A DNA stretch of 18,447 nt, from positions 1 to 18,447 of the forward strand of contig CAJXAZ010000016.1 of NCBI GenBank assembly GCA_913050015.1, read 5' to 3'. The notes beneath the pieces were generated by a model. That model worked only from the letters and a program-made list of their open reading frames with translations, had not been told where the DNA came from and ran no database searches. The DNA comes from an uncultured Gammaproteobacteria bacterium. GTDB taxonomy: Bacteria > Pseudomonadota > Gammaproteobacteria > Magnimaribacterales > D2472. The position numbers and the translations under genes are program-made. Every line of letters begins with the position of its first letter. The first letter of the stretch is position 1. This document shows, one piece after another, positions 1 through 8,030 of this stretch.

Positions 1-3000
1 ATCCTCTATTACATTTATCAAAGAAAGACTTATCTTCATCTAAGACATAGGCAAATCCGCCTGTCATGCCTGCTCCAAAATTAGCACCAACAGAACCAAG
101 AACTGTAACCTGTCCTCCAGTCATATATTCACAACAATGATCTCCAGACCCCTCTATTACCGCAGAAGCTCCCGAATTTCTTACTGCAAACCTTTCACCA
201 GCCCTTCCAGAAACATAAAGTTCACCGCCTGTTGCTCCATATAAACAGGTGTTTCCAACAAGAACAGTTTCCTTGTTAGAAGCTAAAAGAGGAGTTTCAT
301 TCTTAATGACTATTCTGCCTCCATTCATACCCTTTCCTACATAATCATTAGCATCACCATCCACCGTTAACTGAATGCCATTTGCATTCCAGCAGCCAAA
401 GCTTTGACCGGCAGATCCAGTAAAGTTTAAATTTATAGGATTTATTAAACCAGGTTCTCCATACTTTTTAGCAACATAGCCAGAAATCGAACCACCAATA
501 GATCTGTCTGTATTTGATATATTAAAGTCTAAAGAAGTAGAGATTTCATTATCAATTGATTCTTTGGCTTCTTTTAATATTTTTTTGGCTAGTAAGCCTT
601 TATCCCATGGATTATTTTTCTTAGAAGTGCAGAAAAAGCTTTCATCTAATGAGCTGTCTTTATAAATAAGATCGCTTAAATCTATTGATTGATATTGCTT
701 ATCTAAGCTCTGCATTTTTTCAAGGTACTGGGTTTGGCCGATAATATCTTCAATCTTTTCAACCCCAATCTCACTTAGGTGACGTCTTACGTCATTAGCA
801 ATAAATTTAAAATAATTCATTACCTTCTCCTTATCGCCAATAAAATGATGTTTTATCAAGTCTTCTCTTTGCGTTGCAACACCTGTAGCACAATTATTTA
901 GATGGCAAATTCTTAAATACTTACATCCCATTGCAATCATTGGGCCTGTACCAAAACCAAAAGACTCTGCTCCAAGAATAGCTGCCTTAATTACATCCAA
1001 CCCTGTCTTCATTCCACCATCAGCTTGAAGCCTAACTTTATGTCTAAGGCCGCTATTTCTTAAACTTTGGTGAGCCTCGGCTAAGCCAAGTTCCCATGGA
1101 GAACCTGCATATCTTATTGACGTCAAGGGACTTGCCCCGGTTCCACCATCATGGCCTGAGATTGTTATTAAATCTGCATATGCTTTAGCTACCCCTGACG
1201 CTATGGTTCCAACACCTGGCTCAGAGACTAACTTTACAGAAACTAATGCCTTAGGATTAACTTCTTTAAGATCATAAATAAGCTGAGCTAAGTCTTCTAT
1301 AGAATAAATATCATGATGAGGGGGAGGTGAAATTAATGTAACTCCTTCGGTTGAGTATCTTAATTTAGCAATTAATTTATTTACCTTGCCTCCTGGTAAC
1401 TGACCGCCCTCTCCAGGTTTAGCCCCTTGTGCAATTTTAATTTGTAAAACCTCTGCATTGACTAAATAATGAGGAGTAACTCCGAATCTTCCCGATGCAA
1501 CTTGTTTAATCTTTGACATTTTTGAGGTGCCGTATCTTTCAGATGCTTCTCCACCTTCTCCAGAGTTGGATCTTGCACCCAAGGCATTCATAGCTTCAGC
1601 CAAGGTTTCATGAGCCTTGGGAGATATGGCCCCTAAACTCATTCCAGCAGAATCAAATCTAGTTAAAATATTTTTTTCTGACTCAACCTTTTTAAGATCT
1701 ATTTTTTTATGCTTTGAGCTAACTTCAAGTAAATCTCTAAGCATTGCTGGAGGTCTGGAATCAACAAGATGAGCATACTCCTGATAGGTAGTCTCTAATC
1801 CTGTTGCTGTAGCATCTTGAAGTTTTTTTACAATCTCCGGATTATAGGCATGATATTCACCGCCATGAATGTACTTCAAGAGACCTCCAACACTCATATC
1901 AGAAAGATTTGATCTCGCATAATCATCAAGAACACGTAACTCCTTATCTAGATCTTTGAAGCTTCTTCCTCTAACTCTACTTGTTGTATTTTTAAAACAT
2001 AAATCAACAATATCTTTGTCTAATCCAACTATCTCAAATAACTGAGATCCTCGATAGCTAGAAATTGTTGAAATACCCATCTTTGAAATAATTTTAAGCA
2101 GGCCTTTATTGACTCCCTTTCTATATCTAGCGCAATTTTCATGAGGAGATCCCTTTAGCTCATTCCTTTGGGTCAAATCTAGAATTGTTTGGTATGCCAA
2201 TGTTGGATAAACTGCGGTTGCTCCAAAGCCTATTAAGCAAGCTATTTGATGTGTATCTCTGGCCGAGGAGGACGAAATTATTATATTTGCATCTGATCTT
2301 AATCCAATCTTTACCAGCTCTTGATGAACCCCGCCAACTGCCAAAAGAGCATTAATAGGAAGTTTTCCTGGCTCTGGAAGCTCCTCAATAAGATGGATAA
2401 TAGGGTTATCTTCTTTTACATATTTCACTACTTGTCTTTGTAAATTTTTAATAGCTTTTTCAAGCGATATTTTTTTATCATATGAAAGAGATATTTCTTT
2501 TGAATTGAAATATGGATTATTAATAACGGATTGAAGTTTTTTATAGGAGAGAACAGGTGATGTTGTAACCAACCTCTTTGCATGATTTTCAGATTCTTCG
2601 TATATATTCAACTCTGGGCCAAAACATGTCTCTAATGACATGACCCCAACCTCTCTTAAAGAATCTATAGGAGGGTTTGTTACTTGAGCAAACTGCTGTC
2701 TAAAGAAATCATATAGCTGTCTGTGCATTTTACTCATAACCGCTAGCGCGGTGTCATCGCCCATTGAACCGGTTCCCTCTTGAGAGTCAATTGCAAGTGG
2801 CTTGATAACTGATGACCTTTCTTCTTTATATAATAAGAATAGTTTTGTAGTCTTTAGAAAATCATTAGCTGGCATTTGTTTTAAGCCCGGTCCCTCATAC
2901 GAATCTAGACTTGACTCAATATAAATAGCATTTTCTTTTAACCATTTTCTATAAGGTTTCTTTTCTTTTAGTACGTCGTCTATGGGATTCTCATTAAACA

Positions 3001-4219
3001 TTTCGCCAGTTTGGGTATTTATGGCAATAATACCTCCAGGCTGAACTCTTCCTTTTGCAATGATATTTTTACTATCTATAGGGTTTACTCCGGTTTCAGA
3101 GGCAATGGTAATAATATTCTTGTTATCAATTTGATATCTTGCAGGCCTAAGCCCATTCCTATCCAGCATACATATTGACCATTTACCATCTGACATTACT
3201 ATTCCAGCAGGTCCGTCCCATGGCTCCATATGCATAGAGTTATATTCATGAAAAGCTCTTATATCAGCATCCAAGGATTGAGTATTTTGCCATGCGGGTG
3301 GCATCACCATTCTGATAGCTCTAAATATATTAACTCCACCTTTTATTAATAGCTCAATCATATTGTCTAAAGATGATGAGTCCGAACCAGTATCGTTAAC
3401 GAGTTGTTTGAATTTTTGAATTTTTGGTATTAACGGTGTAACAAATTTAGAAGACCTAGCTTTTACCCAATTTCTATTTCCCTGAATGGCATTAATTTCT
3501 CCATTATGAGCAAGCATTCTAAAGGGCTGAGCTAAATGCCATCTAGGACTAGTATTGGTTGAAAACCTTTGATGAAACACACAAGAAGAGGCAGTAAGAT
3601 TTTTATGTTGCAAATCTAAATAAAAATCCTTTATAGCATTGGGCAACATTAGCCCCTTGTAGACAATAGTCTTTGAAGAAAAACTACAAAAATATAAAAT
3701 CTCATCATCAAAAAATATCTCTTCAATAAATTTTCTTGATTGTAATAAATTAGTTTGAAAATTTTGCTCATTAAAGACTTTATCTGATGGCGAAATAAAT
3801 AACTGATATATGTTTGGAGAACAATCCAAAGCTATTCTTCCAAGGATATTTTTTTTAACTGGAACTTTTCTAATGGCAGATAAAGTTAGTTTTTCATTTT
3901 TCAGAATTTTATTTATCTTGGGAAGGATGTCTTCTATTTTATTGTTAAAAAATAATTGACCAATAGCAAAAATTTTAGGTAATTTAATATCTAATTCTTT
4001 AGATACAGCATTTCTAAAATAATCATGATCTATATCAAACAGCAAACCACAACCATCTCCTGTTTTTCCATCAGACCCAACACCACCTCTATGAGTCATA
4101 CTAATTAAGGCATTTATAGAGTTTGTGATTACCTTGTGAGATTTAATACCATTGATATTGGAAACAAGTCCAAATCCGCAGTTATCTTTAAAGTCTTCTT
4201 TTTTGTATAGTCCAGGCAT
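1..4219 (-). CDS. gltB: Glutamate synthase (NADPH) large subunit, 3' end cut off by window edge
   Basis: Converts 2-oxoglutarate and glutamine into two glutamates; the alpha subunit of cytoplasmic GOGAT. Read on the minus strand from ATG at 4219, 1406 residues are visible. The N terminus MPGLYKKEDFKDNCGFGLVS has Cys14 as the class II amidotransferase nucleophile, so a 13-residue propeptide is expected to be removed. The central and FMN domains follow (SMHMEPWDGPAG near 3190-3240). The 3Fe-4S ligands are Cys1099, Cys1105 and Cys1110 (C-X5-C-X4-C; codons at 923, 905, 890), close to the usual numbering. The C-terminal GXGXG beta-helix domain (GKGMNGG, GATGGELYVSGRAGERF) runs to the edge; about 75-80 residues should be missing. 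Unusually, it diverges from gltD instead of preceding it. No clear Shine-Dalgarno precedes the start; the start rests on the conserved Cys position. Confidence 0.97.
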   Translation of the reverse strand, partial: MPGLYKKEDFKDNCGFGLVSNINGIKSHKVITNSINALISMTHRGGVGSDGKTGDGCGLLFDIDHDYFRNAVSKELDIKLPKIFAIGQLFFNNKIEDILPKINKILKNEKLTLSAIRKVPVKKNILGRIALDCSPNIYQLFISPSDKVFNEQNFQTNLLQSRKFIEEIFFDDEILYFCSFSSKTIVYKGLMLPNAIKDFYLDLQHKNLTASSCVFHQRFSTNTSPRWHLAQPFRMLAHNGEINAIQGNRNWVKARSSKFVTPLIPKIQKFKQLVNDTGSDSSSLDNMIELLIKGGVNIFRAIRMVMPPAWQNTQSLDADIRAFHEYNSMHMEPWDGPAGIVMSDGKWSICMLDRNGLRPARYQIDNKNIITIASETGVNPIDSKNIIAKGRVQPGGIIAINTQTGEMFNENPIDDVLKEKKPYRKWLKENAIYIESSLDSYEGPGLKQMPANDFLKTTKLFLLYKEERSSVIKPLAIDSQEGTGSMGDDTALAVMSKMHRQLYDFFRQQFAQVTNPPIDSLREVGVMSLETCFGPELNIYEESENHAKRLVTTSPVLSYKKLQSVINNPYFNSKEISLSYDKKISLEKAIKNLQRQVVKYVKEDNPIIHLIEELPEPGKLPINALLAVGGVHQELVKIGLRSDANIIISSSSARDTHQIACLIGFGATAVYPTLAYQTILDLTQRNELKGSPHENCARYRKGVNKGLLKIISKMGISTISSYRGSQLFEIVGLDKDIVDLCFKNTTSRVRGRSFKDLDKELRVLDDYARSNLSDMSVGGLLKYIHGGEYHAYNPEIVKKLQDATATGLETTYQEYAHLVDSRPPAMLRDLLEVSSKHKKIDLKKVESEKNILTRFDSAGMSLGAISPKAHETLAEAMNALGARSNSGEGGEASERYGTSKMSKIKQVASGRFGVTPHYLVNAEVLQIKIAQGAKPGEGGQLPGGKVNKLIAKLRYSTEGVTLISPPPHHDIYSIEDLAQLIYDLKEVNPKALVSVKLVSEPGVGTIASGVAKAYADLITISGHDGGTGASPLTSIRYAGSPWELGLAEAHQSLRNSGLRHKVRLQADGGMKTGLDVIKAAILGAESFGFGTGPMIAMGCKYLRICHLNNCATGVATQREDLIKHHFIGDKEKVMNYFKFIANDVRRHLSEIGVEKIEDIIGQTQYLEKMQSLDKQYQSIDLSDLIYKDSSLDESFFCTSKKNNPWDKGLLAKKILKEAKESIDNEISTSLDFNISNTDRSIGGSISGYVAKKYGEPGLINPINLNFTGSAGQSFGCWNANGIQLTVDGDANDYVGKGMNGGRIVIKNETPLLASNKETVLVGNTCLYGATGGELYVSGRAGERFAVRNSGASAVIEGSGDHCCEYMTGGQVTVLGSVGANFGAGMTGGFAYVLDEDKSFFDKCNRG

Positions 4220-4314
4220 GTAATAAGTATATTGATCAATTTTATTCTAACATAAAAATTTACCTATTCCATCCTGTAAATGTCATACTATGTCATACTA
4301 AGTTCTTCCCACAT
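4220..4314. promoter_or_regulatory. Divergent gltB / gltD control region
   Basis: These 95 bp separate the two divergent starts and must hold both promoters. Visible elements are the perfect palindrome ATTGATCAAT at 4231-4240 and a tandem 10-bp repeat at 4281-4300. On the minus strand TATACT (4231-4226) could be the gltB -10 box, but no good -35 accompanies it. Neither gene has a clear Shine-Dalgarno. Reading upstream from the gltD ATG in frame, I find no ATG, GTG or TTG back to the gltB start. Confidence 0.55.
4281..4300. repeat. Perfect tandem direct repeat, 2 x TGTCATACTA
   Basis: Two identical 10-bp units abut at 4281-4290 and 4291-4300, ending 14 bp before the gltD ATG. Unit length and direct orientation resemble paired arm-type integrase sites or paired operator half-sites on one helical face. 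The link to the integrase-like domain encoded just downstream is inference. Confidence 0.8.
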
Positions 4315-5970
4315 ATGAAAAATAAAAATAAGCAATATAGAGTTGAGAAAGGTCTTTTACTTTTTACACAACCTAGATCTCCATATTTTTATGGCAAGTT
4401 AAGAGTTAATGGGAAGTACAAAACCCAATCATTCGCACCTATTTCTGATTTAAATGAAGCTAAAGCTAAATTATACCAATGGCGCGATGAGATTATTGGC
4501 AATGAATCTGAATCAATTCCTTCTAAAACCTCCTATGGAAGAGATGAATATATTGCTCACGAAAAGCTAGATAATGATTTCCAATTTTTAGAAGTTGGTC
4601 GATTTGATCCAATTAAAAAATCTGCAGATGAAAGAAAGATAAGCTTTGTTGAAATCTACAGTGAATATAATCAGACCCAGGCTTCTAATCAAGCTCATAG
4701 ATGTTTAGATTGTGGAAATCCATATTGTGAATGGAAATGCCCTGTTCATAACTATATTCCGGACTGGTTAAAACTAGTAAATGAAGGGAATATCATTGAA
4801 GCAGCTGAATTATGTCATTCAACAAATAGTCTGCCTGAGGTATGCGGTAGAGTTTGCCCTCAAGATAGACTCTGCGAAGGTGCCTGTACTCTTAATGATG
4901 GTTTTGGAGCAGTTACCATTGGGTCAACTGAGAAATATATAATGGAGAAAGCTTTTGAAATGGGCTGGAAACCTGATATGTCTTATAGAAATTGGACTGA
5001 TAAAAAGGTAGCTATTGTGGGATCAGGTCCAGCTGGTATAGCTTGTGCTGATGTCCTGACAAGATCAGGGGTACATAGCCATGTTTTTGATAAAAATGAG
5101 GAGATAGGTGGACTTTTAACTTTTGGAATTCCTGAATTTAAACTTGAAAAATCAGTAGTGAGAAGGAGAAGAAAGATTCTAGAAGAAATGGGAGTGGAGT
5201 TTCATTTAGGAAAAGAAATCGGAAAAGATATTCCTTTCAAGAAATTATATGAAGATTATGATGCTGTTTTTCTTGCCATGGGGACATATACATCTTTAGA
5301 GGGAGGCTTTGGAGGTGAAAAGCTAAACGGGGTTCATAAGGCTATCGATTACCTAATCTCTAGTACCAAAAAACTTCTTAAGCTTCAAAAAAACAAGAAA
5401 GATTTTATTAATCTTAAAGGTAAAAAAGTTATAGTGCTGGGCGGCGGCGATACTGCAATGGATTGTAATAGAACAGCAATAAGACAGGGAGCTAAGTCTG
5501 TGCAATGTTTATATAGAAGAGATGAAGCAAATATGCCAGGATCAAAGAGAGAAGTACAAAATGCAAAAGAGGAAGGAGTTCAGTTTGAATTTAATATTCA
5601 ACCTATAGATATAATAGGTACTGATAAAGTTGAGGGTGTGAAGATTGTTAAAACACAATTAGGCGAACCCGATCAAAATGGAAGAAGAGTTCCAATACCC
5701 ATTCCTGGCTCAGAAACAATATATGAAGCAGATGCAGTGGTTATAGCTTTTGGTTTCAGGGCAAGCCCTTCAGAGTGGTTTGATAAATTTAATATAAATA
5801 CACATAACAGTGGTCTTGTTATTGCAGAAGAGCATCAAGAATATAAATTTCAAACATCTAATAAAAAAATATTTTCAGGTGGCGATATGGTTAGAGGCTC
5901 TGATTTAGTCGTTACAGCTATATGGGAAGGACGTGAAGCGGCTAAAAGTATTATAAAATATGTTTCATGA
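4315..5970 (+). CDS. gltD: Glutamate synthase small subunit with fused N-terminal integrase-like domain
   Basis: Beta subunit of GOGAT, passing electrons from NADPH through FAD and Fe-S clusters to GltB. Residues about 83-551 are ordinary GltD: Fe-S ligands Cys130, 133, 138, 142 (CLDCGNPYCEWKC) and Cys177, 181, 187, 191; FAD loop GSGPAG at 236-241; NADPH loop GGGDTA at 376-381; C-terminal FAD motif GGDMVRGSDLVVTAI at 522-536. Usual length is about 470 residues; this one has 551. The extra segment includes GLLLFTQPRSPYFYGKLRV and an Ala/Lys-rich helix ending QWRDEI, a pattern I associate with the arm-binding domain of tyrosine recombinases. No ATG, GTG or TTG occurs in frame between residue 1 and the conserved region, so the extension should be translated unless a rare codon is used. 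The start ATG has no clear Shine-Dalgarno. The stop overlaps hemE as ATGA. Confidence 0.93.
   Translation: MKNKNKQYRVEKGLLLFTQPRSPYFYGKLRVNGKYKTQSFAPISDLNEAKAKLYQWRDEIIGNESESIPSKTSYGRDEYIAHEKLDNDFQFLEVGRFDPIKKSADERKISFVEIYSEYNQTQASNQAHRCLDCGNPYCEWKCPVHNYIPDWLKLVNEGNIIEAAELCHSTNSLPEVCGRVCPQDRLCEGACTLNDGFGAVTIGSTEKYIMEKAFEMGWKPDMSYRNWTDKKVAIVGSGPAGIACADVLTRSGVHSHVFDKNEEIGGLLTFGIPEFKLEKSVVRRRRKILEEMGVEFHLGKEIGKDIPFKKLYEDYDAVFLAMGTYTSLEGGFGGEKLNGVHKAIDYLISSTKKLLKLQKNKKDFINLKGKKVIVLGGGDTAMDCNRTAIRQGAKSVQCLYRRDEANMPGSKREVQNAKEEGVQFEFNIQPIDIIGTDKVEGVKIVKTQLGEPDQNGRRVPIPIPGSETIYEADAVVIAFGFRASPSEWFDKFNINTHNSGLVIAEEHQEYKFQTSNKKIFSGGDMVRGSDLVVTAIWEGREAAKSIIKYVS
4333..4497 (+). other. Integrase arm-type (AP2-like) DNA-binding domain remnant fused to gltD
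   Basis: Residues 7-61 of the gltD product read as three short beta strands followed by an amphipathic helix. Strands: GLLLFTQ, YFYGKLRVN, KYKTQSFAP. Helix: DLNEAKAKLYQWRDEII. This matches the layout and wording (SPY-x-Y, NGKY, then D-x-EA) of N-terminal domains of phage and island integrases, from memory of the family rather than a search. No SAM-like core-binding or catalytic domain (R-H-R-Y) follows; the reading frame goes through a polar linker (residues 62-82) directly into GltD. It could be a genomic-island scar or a retained DNA-binding module. Confidence 0.5.
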
Positions 5971-7004
5971 CAATTTCTAACTCTATGTTTCTTAAGGCTT
6001 TAAATAAAGAAAAGCTTTCAACTCCCCCTATTTGGTATATGAGACAGGCGGGAAGGGATATGCCTGAATATAGAGCTGTAAGAAAAGGATTTAAGAATTT
6101 CCTAGACATGTGCAAAGACCCCGATGTTTGTTGTGAGCTTGCACTTCAGCCAATGAATAAATTTCAACTAGATGCTTCGATTTTGTTCTCAGATATATTA
6201 ACAATACCTGATGCTATGAATCTAAAGGTTAAATTTTTAGAGGGCGAAGGCCCAGTGTTTGATAATCCAATAAAAAGTGCTCAGGATGTTCATGATATTG
6301 AGCCTTTTGATGCTGATAAACTTTCATATGTTTATAAGGCTGTAAGTAATATAAGGTCAGCCCTTCCAGAAAATATTCCTTTAATAGGTTTTTGTGGAAG
6401 TCCTTGGACTTTGGCTGCTTATTCAATTGAAGGAAGATCATCAAAAGATTTTAATATCACCAAAAAATTTATTGAAAACAATAATATAGAAGCACATATT
6501 TTTTTACAAAAACTTACAGATGCATGTTTTATATATCTTAAGGAGCAAGTTAAAGCAGGTGCGGACGTTATCCAGATATTTGATTCATGGGCCAATCTTC
6601 TTAATGAGTCTGATTACCAAAAATATTCGTTAAATTATATCTCTTCACTTATAGCCTCATTAAAAAATGATCCTGTAACCTCATCTACGCCAATAATTCT
6701 ATTTGCTAGAGAGCCAAGGTGCTCAACAGAGCTGATAATAAATACCAATGCAGACTGCCTAAGTCTTTACTGGAGTATGGAACCAAAAGATTTTACCTAT
6801 CTCTCAGGTAAAATTGCATTACAGGGAAATTTAAATCCAAAGATTCTATTAGAATCTGACGAGGTAATTAAAAGGGAGACTTATAAAATATTGGATGCTT
6901 TTGAAGACTACCCTGGCTACATTTTTAATCTAGGCCATGGTATTACTCCAGACATAGATCCAGCAAAAGTTAGTTTTTTAACAGACATTATTAGGGAAAG
7001 ATAG
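5967..7004 (+). CDS. hemE: Uroporphyrinogen decarboxylase
   Basis: Removes four acetate carboxyls from uroporphyrinogen III to give coproporphyrinogen III in haem synthesis; cytoplasmic and cofactor-free. The 345 residues match family length (about 350). Signature residues are visible: YMRQAGRDMPEYR at 24-36 with Arg26 and Arg30 for substrate carboxylates, FSDIL with catalytic Asp76, GFCGSPWTLAAYSIEG with Tyr152, and NLGHGITP with His324. The start overlaps the gltD stop (ATGA), so the two genes are probably translationally coupled. gltD-hemE adjacency is also seen in pseudomonads and relatives. The stop lies 5 bp from the convergent tesB stop, leaving no room for a dedicated terminator. Confidence 0.97.
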   Translation: MTISNSMFLKALNKEKLSTPPIWYMRQAGRDMPEYRAVRKGFKNFLDMCKDPDVCCELALQPMNKFQLDASILFSDILTIPDAMNLKVKFLEGEGPVFDNPIKSAQDVHDIEPFDADKLSYVYKAVSNIRSALPENIPLIGFCGSPWTLAAYSIEGRSSKDFNITKKFIENNNIEAHIFLQKLTDACFIYLKEQVKAGADVIQIFDSWANLLNESDYQKYSLNYISSLIASLKNDPVTSSTPIILFAREPRCSTELIINTNADCLSLYWSMEPKDFTYLSGKIALQGNLNPKILLESDEVIKRETYKILDAFEDYPGYIFNLGHGITPDIDPAKVSFLTDIIRER

Positions 7005-7009
7005 TTACC

Positions 7010-7894
7010 CTATTTATCTTCTGGCCAAAGCCTCATTAGTCCTTCTTGAGTGCATGAGGCTATTAACTTGCCATCTCTTGAATAGATTGATCCTTTGCAA
7101 AAACCTCTCGAATTTCCAGAATAAGGGCTATCAATTGCATATAAAACCCAGTCATTAAAGTCTAATTTCTGATGGAACCACATAGCATGATCTAAACTAG
7201 CAACTTGAAGGTTTTTTGTTAAAAAATTTCTGCCATGTGGCTGATTTGCTGCTGCCAGAAGCCCCATATCTGAAATATAAAGTAAGAATGCTTGTTGTAT
7301 TTTTTCATCTTCAGGCATTACACCATCTGGTCTTATCCAGGTATGTCTATAAGGTGGTGATTTTTTAGGATTTGCATAGTCATAGATTTCAATAGGTCTC
7401 ATTTCAACCTCTCTTTTCCTTAAGAAAAGTGGAAGATCATCTTTATTAATTTTTAAATCTTTGGATATGTCTTCTCTGATCTCTAATTCATTCTTTAGAC
7501 CCTCTGGGCCTGGAAGATCAGGCATTGGTATTTGATGGTTTAAACCCTCTTCTCTTTTCTGAAATGAAACTGAGCAGTTAAAAATTGCTTCACCATCTTG
7601 GATAGCTTTTACAGTTCTTGTGGTAAAGCTTTTGCCGTCCCTAATTCTGTCGACAGTAAAGATAATAGGCTTATCCATCTGACCCGGTCTTAAAAAATAG
7701 GAATGGAAAGAATGCGCATAGTGATCTTTCTCTATAGTTTCATATGCGGCAATCAGAGTTTGTGCCATAACCTGTCCACCGAAAACTCTTGCCCAGCCAA
7801 CATTTTTTCCTGTCCAGGTGAAAATATCTCTATCAATTTTATTGAGAGAAAAAAGTTTTAAGCAATCACTTAAGAGATTTCCTTTGTCTTCCAT
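7010..7894 (-). CDS. tesB: Acyl-CoA thioesterase II
   Basis: Hydrolyses medium- and long-chain acyl-CoA to free acid and CoA through a double hot-dog fold; cytoplasmic. The 294-residue product shows RVFGGQVMAQTLIAA (36-50), the first hot-dog, and YAHSFHSYFLRPG (59-71). The C-terminal half has Asp235 in LDHAMWFH and Gln283 in CTQEGLMR, equivalents of E. coli Asp204 and Gln278. The third catalytic position, a Thr in E. coli (ESTSASSARGF), falls in DSPYSGNSRGF, where serines are nearby. I chose ATG at 7894: GGAAAA ahead of it is a plausible ribosome binding site and the protein then starts where TesB usually does. An in-frame TTG at 7909 would add five residues. The gene converges on hemE and has its own promoter. 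Confidence 0.93.
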   Translation of the reverse strand: MEDKGNLLSDCLKLFSLNKIDRDIFTWTGKNVGWARVFGGQVMAQTLIAAYETIEKDHYAHSFHSYFLRPGQMDKPIIFTVDRIRDGKSFTTRTVKAIQDGEAIFNCSVSFQKREEGLNHQIPMPDLPGPEGLKNELEIREDISKDLKINKDDLPLFLRKREVEMRPIEIYDYANPKKSPPYRHTWIRPDGVMPEDEKIQQAFLLYISDMGLLAAANQPHGRNFLTKNLQVASLDHAMWFHQKLDFNDWVLYAIDSPYSGNSRGFCKGSIYSRDGKLIASCTQEGLMRLWPEDK

Positions 7895-7923
7895 TATTCT
7901 TTTTTCCAAGTTAATTGTTATAT

Positions 7924-7959
7924 CAATAGATTATAGCAAGCTTAATATCTAATCTATTG
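7924..7959. repeat. Inverted repeat with 10-bp perfect arms around the tesB promoter
   Basis: CAATAGATTA (7924-7933) and its exact reverse complement TAATCTATTG (7950-7959) are separated by 16 bp. Allowing one mismatch, the arms extend to 13 bp (7921-7933 and 7950-7962). The left arm overlaps the tesB -10 box and start-site region, so a dimeric regulator bound here could repress tesB. A loose hairpin is the alternative. Confidence 0.6.
7930..7938 (-). promoter_or_regulatory. tesB promoter, extended -10
   Basis: On the minus strand the sequence reads TGCTATAAT: a perfect -10 hexamer with the TGn extension that can replace a -35 box. No good -35 is seen 16-18 bp upstream, which fits an extended -10 promoter. 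Transcription would begin near 7923, giving a leader of about 29 nt before the ATG at 7894. The box sits between and partly within the arms of an inverted repeat. Confidence 0.55.
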
Positions 7960-7974
7960 TTAATAAAGGCTAGA

Positions 7975-7994
7975 ACTTTTTCGCATCAAAAAGT
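7975..7994. repeat. Short inverted repeat ACTTTTT-6-AAAAAGT upstream of cobS
   Basis: Perfect 7-bp arms at 7975-7981 and 7988-7994 flank a 6-bp loop (CGCATC), 37 bp before the cobS start. A possible -10 hexamer TATTAT at 7994-7999 abuts the right arm. It could be an operator or a weak leader hairpin; the stem is too AT-rich to be a convincing terminator. Confidence 0.35.
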
Positions 7995-8030
7995 ATTATG
8001 GGGAACCTTAAAGAAAAACCATGAAAATAC

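Noticed and set aside
6992..7020. Hairpin between convergent hemE and tesB (TAGGG/CCCTA, AAGATA/TATCTT)
   Set aside because: Stems are only 5-6 bp, overlap each other, and have long loops with no T-run; not a convincing terminator.
7895..7909. TTG start for tesB at 7909
   Set aside because: ATG at 7894 has GGAAAA ahead of it and fits the family N terminus; that ribosome site overlaps the TTG.
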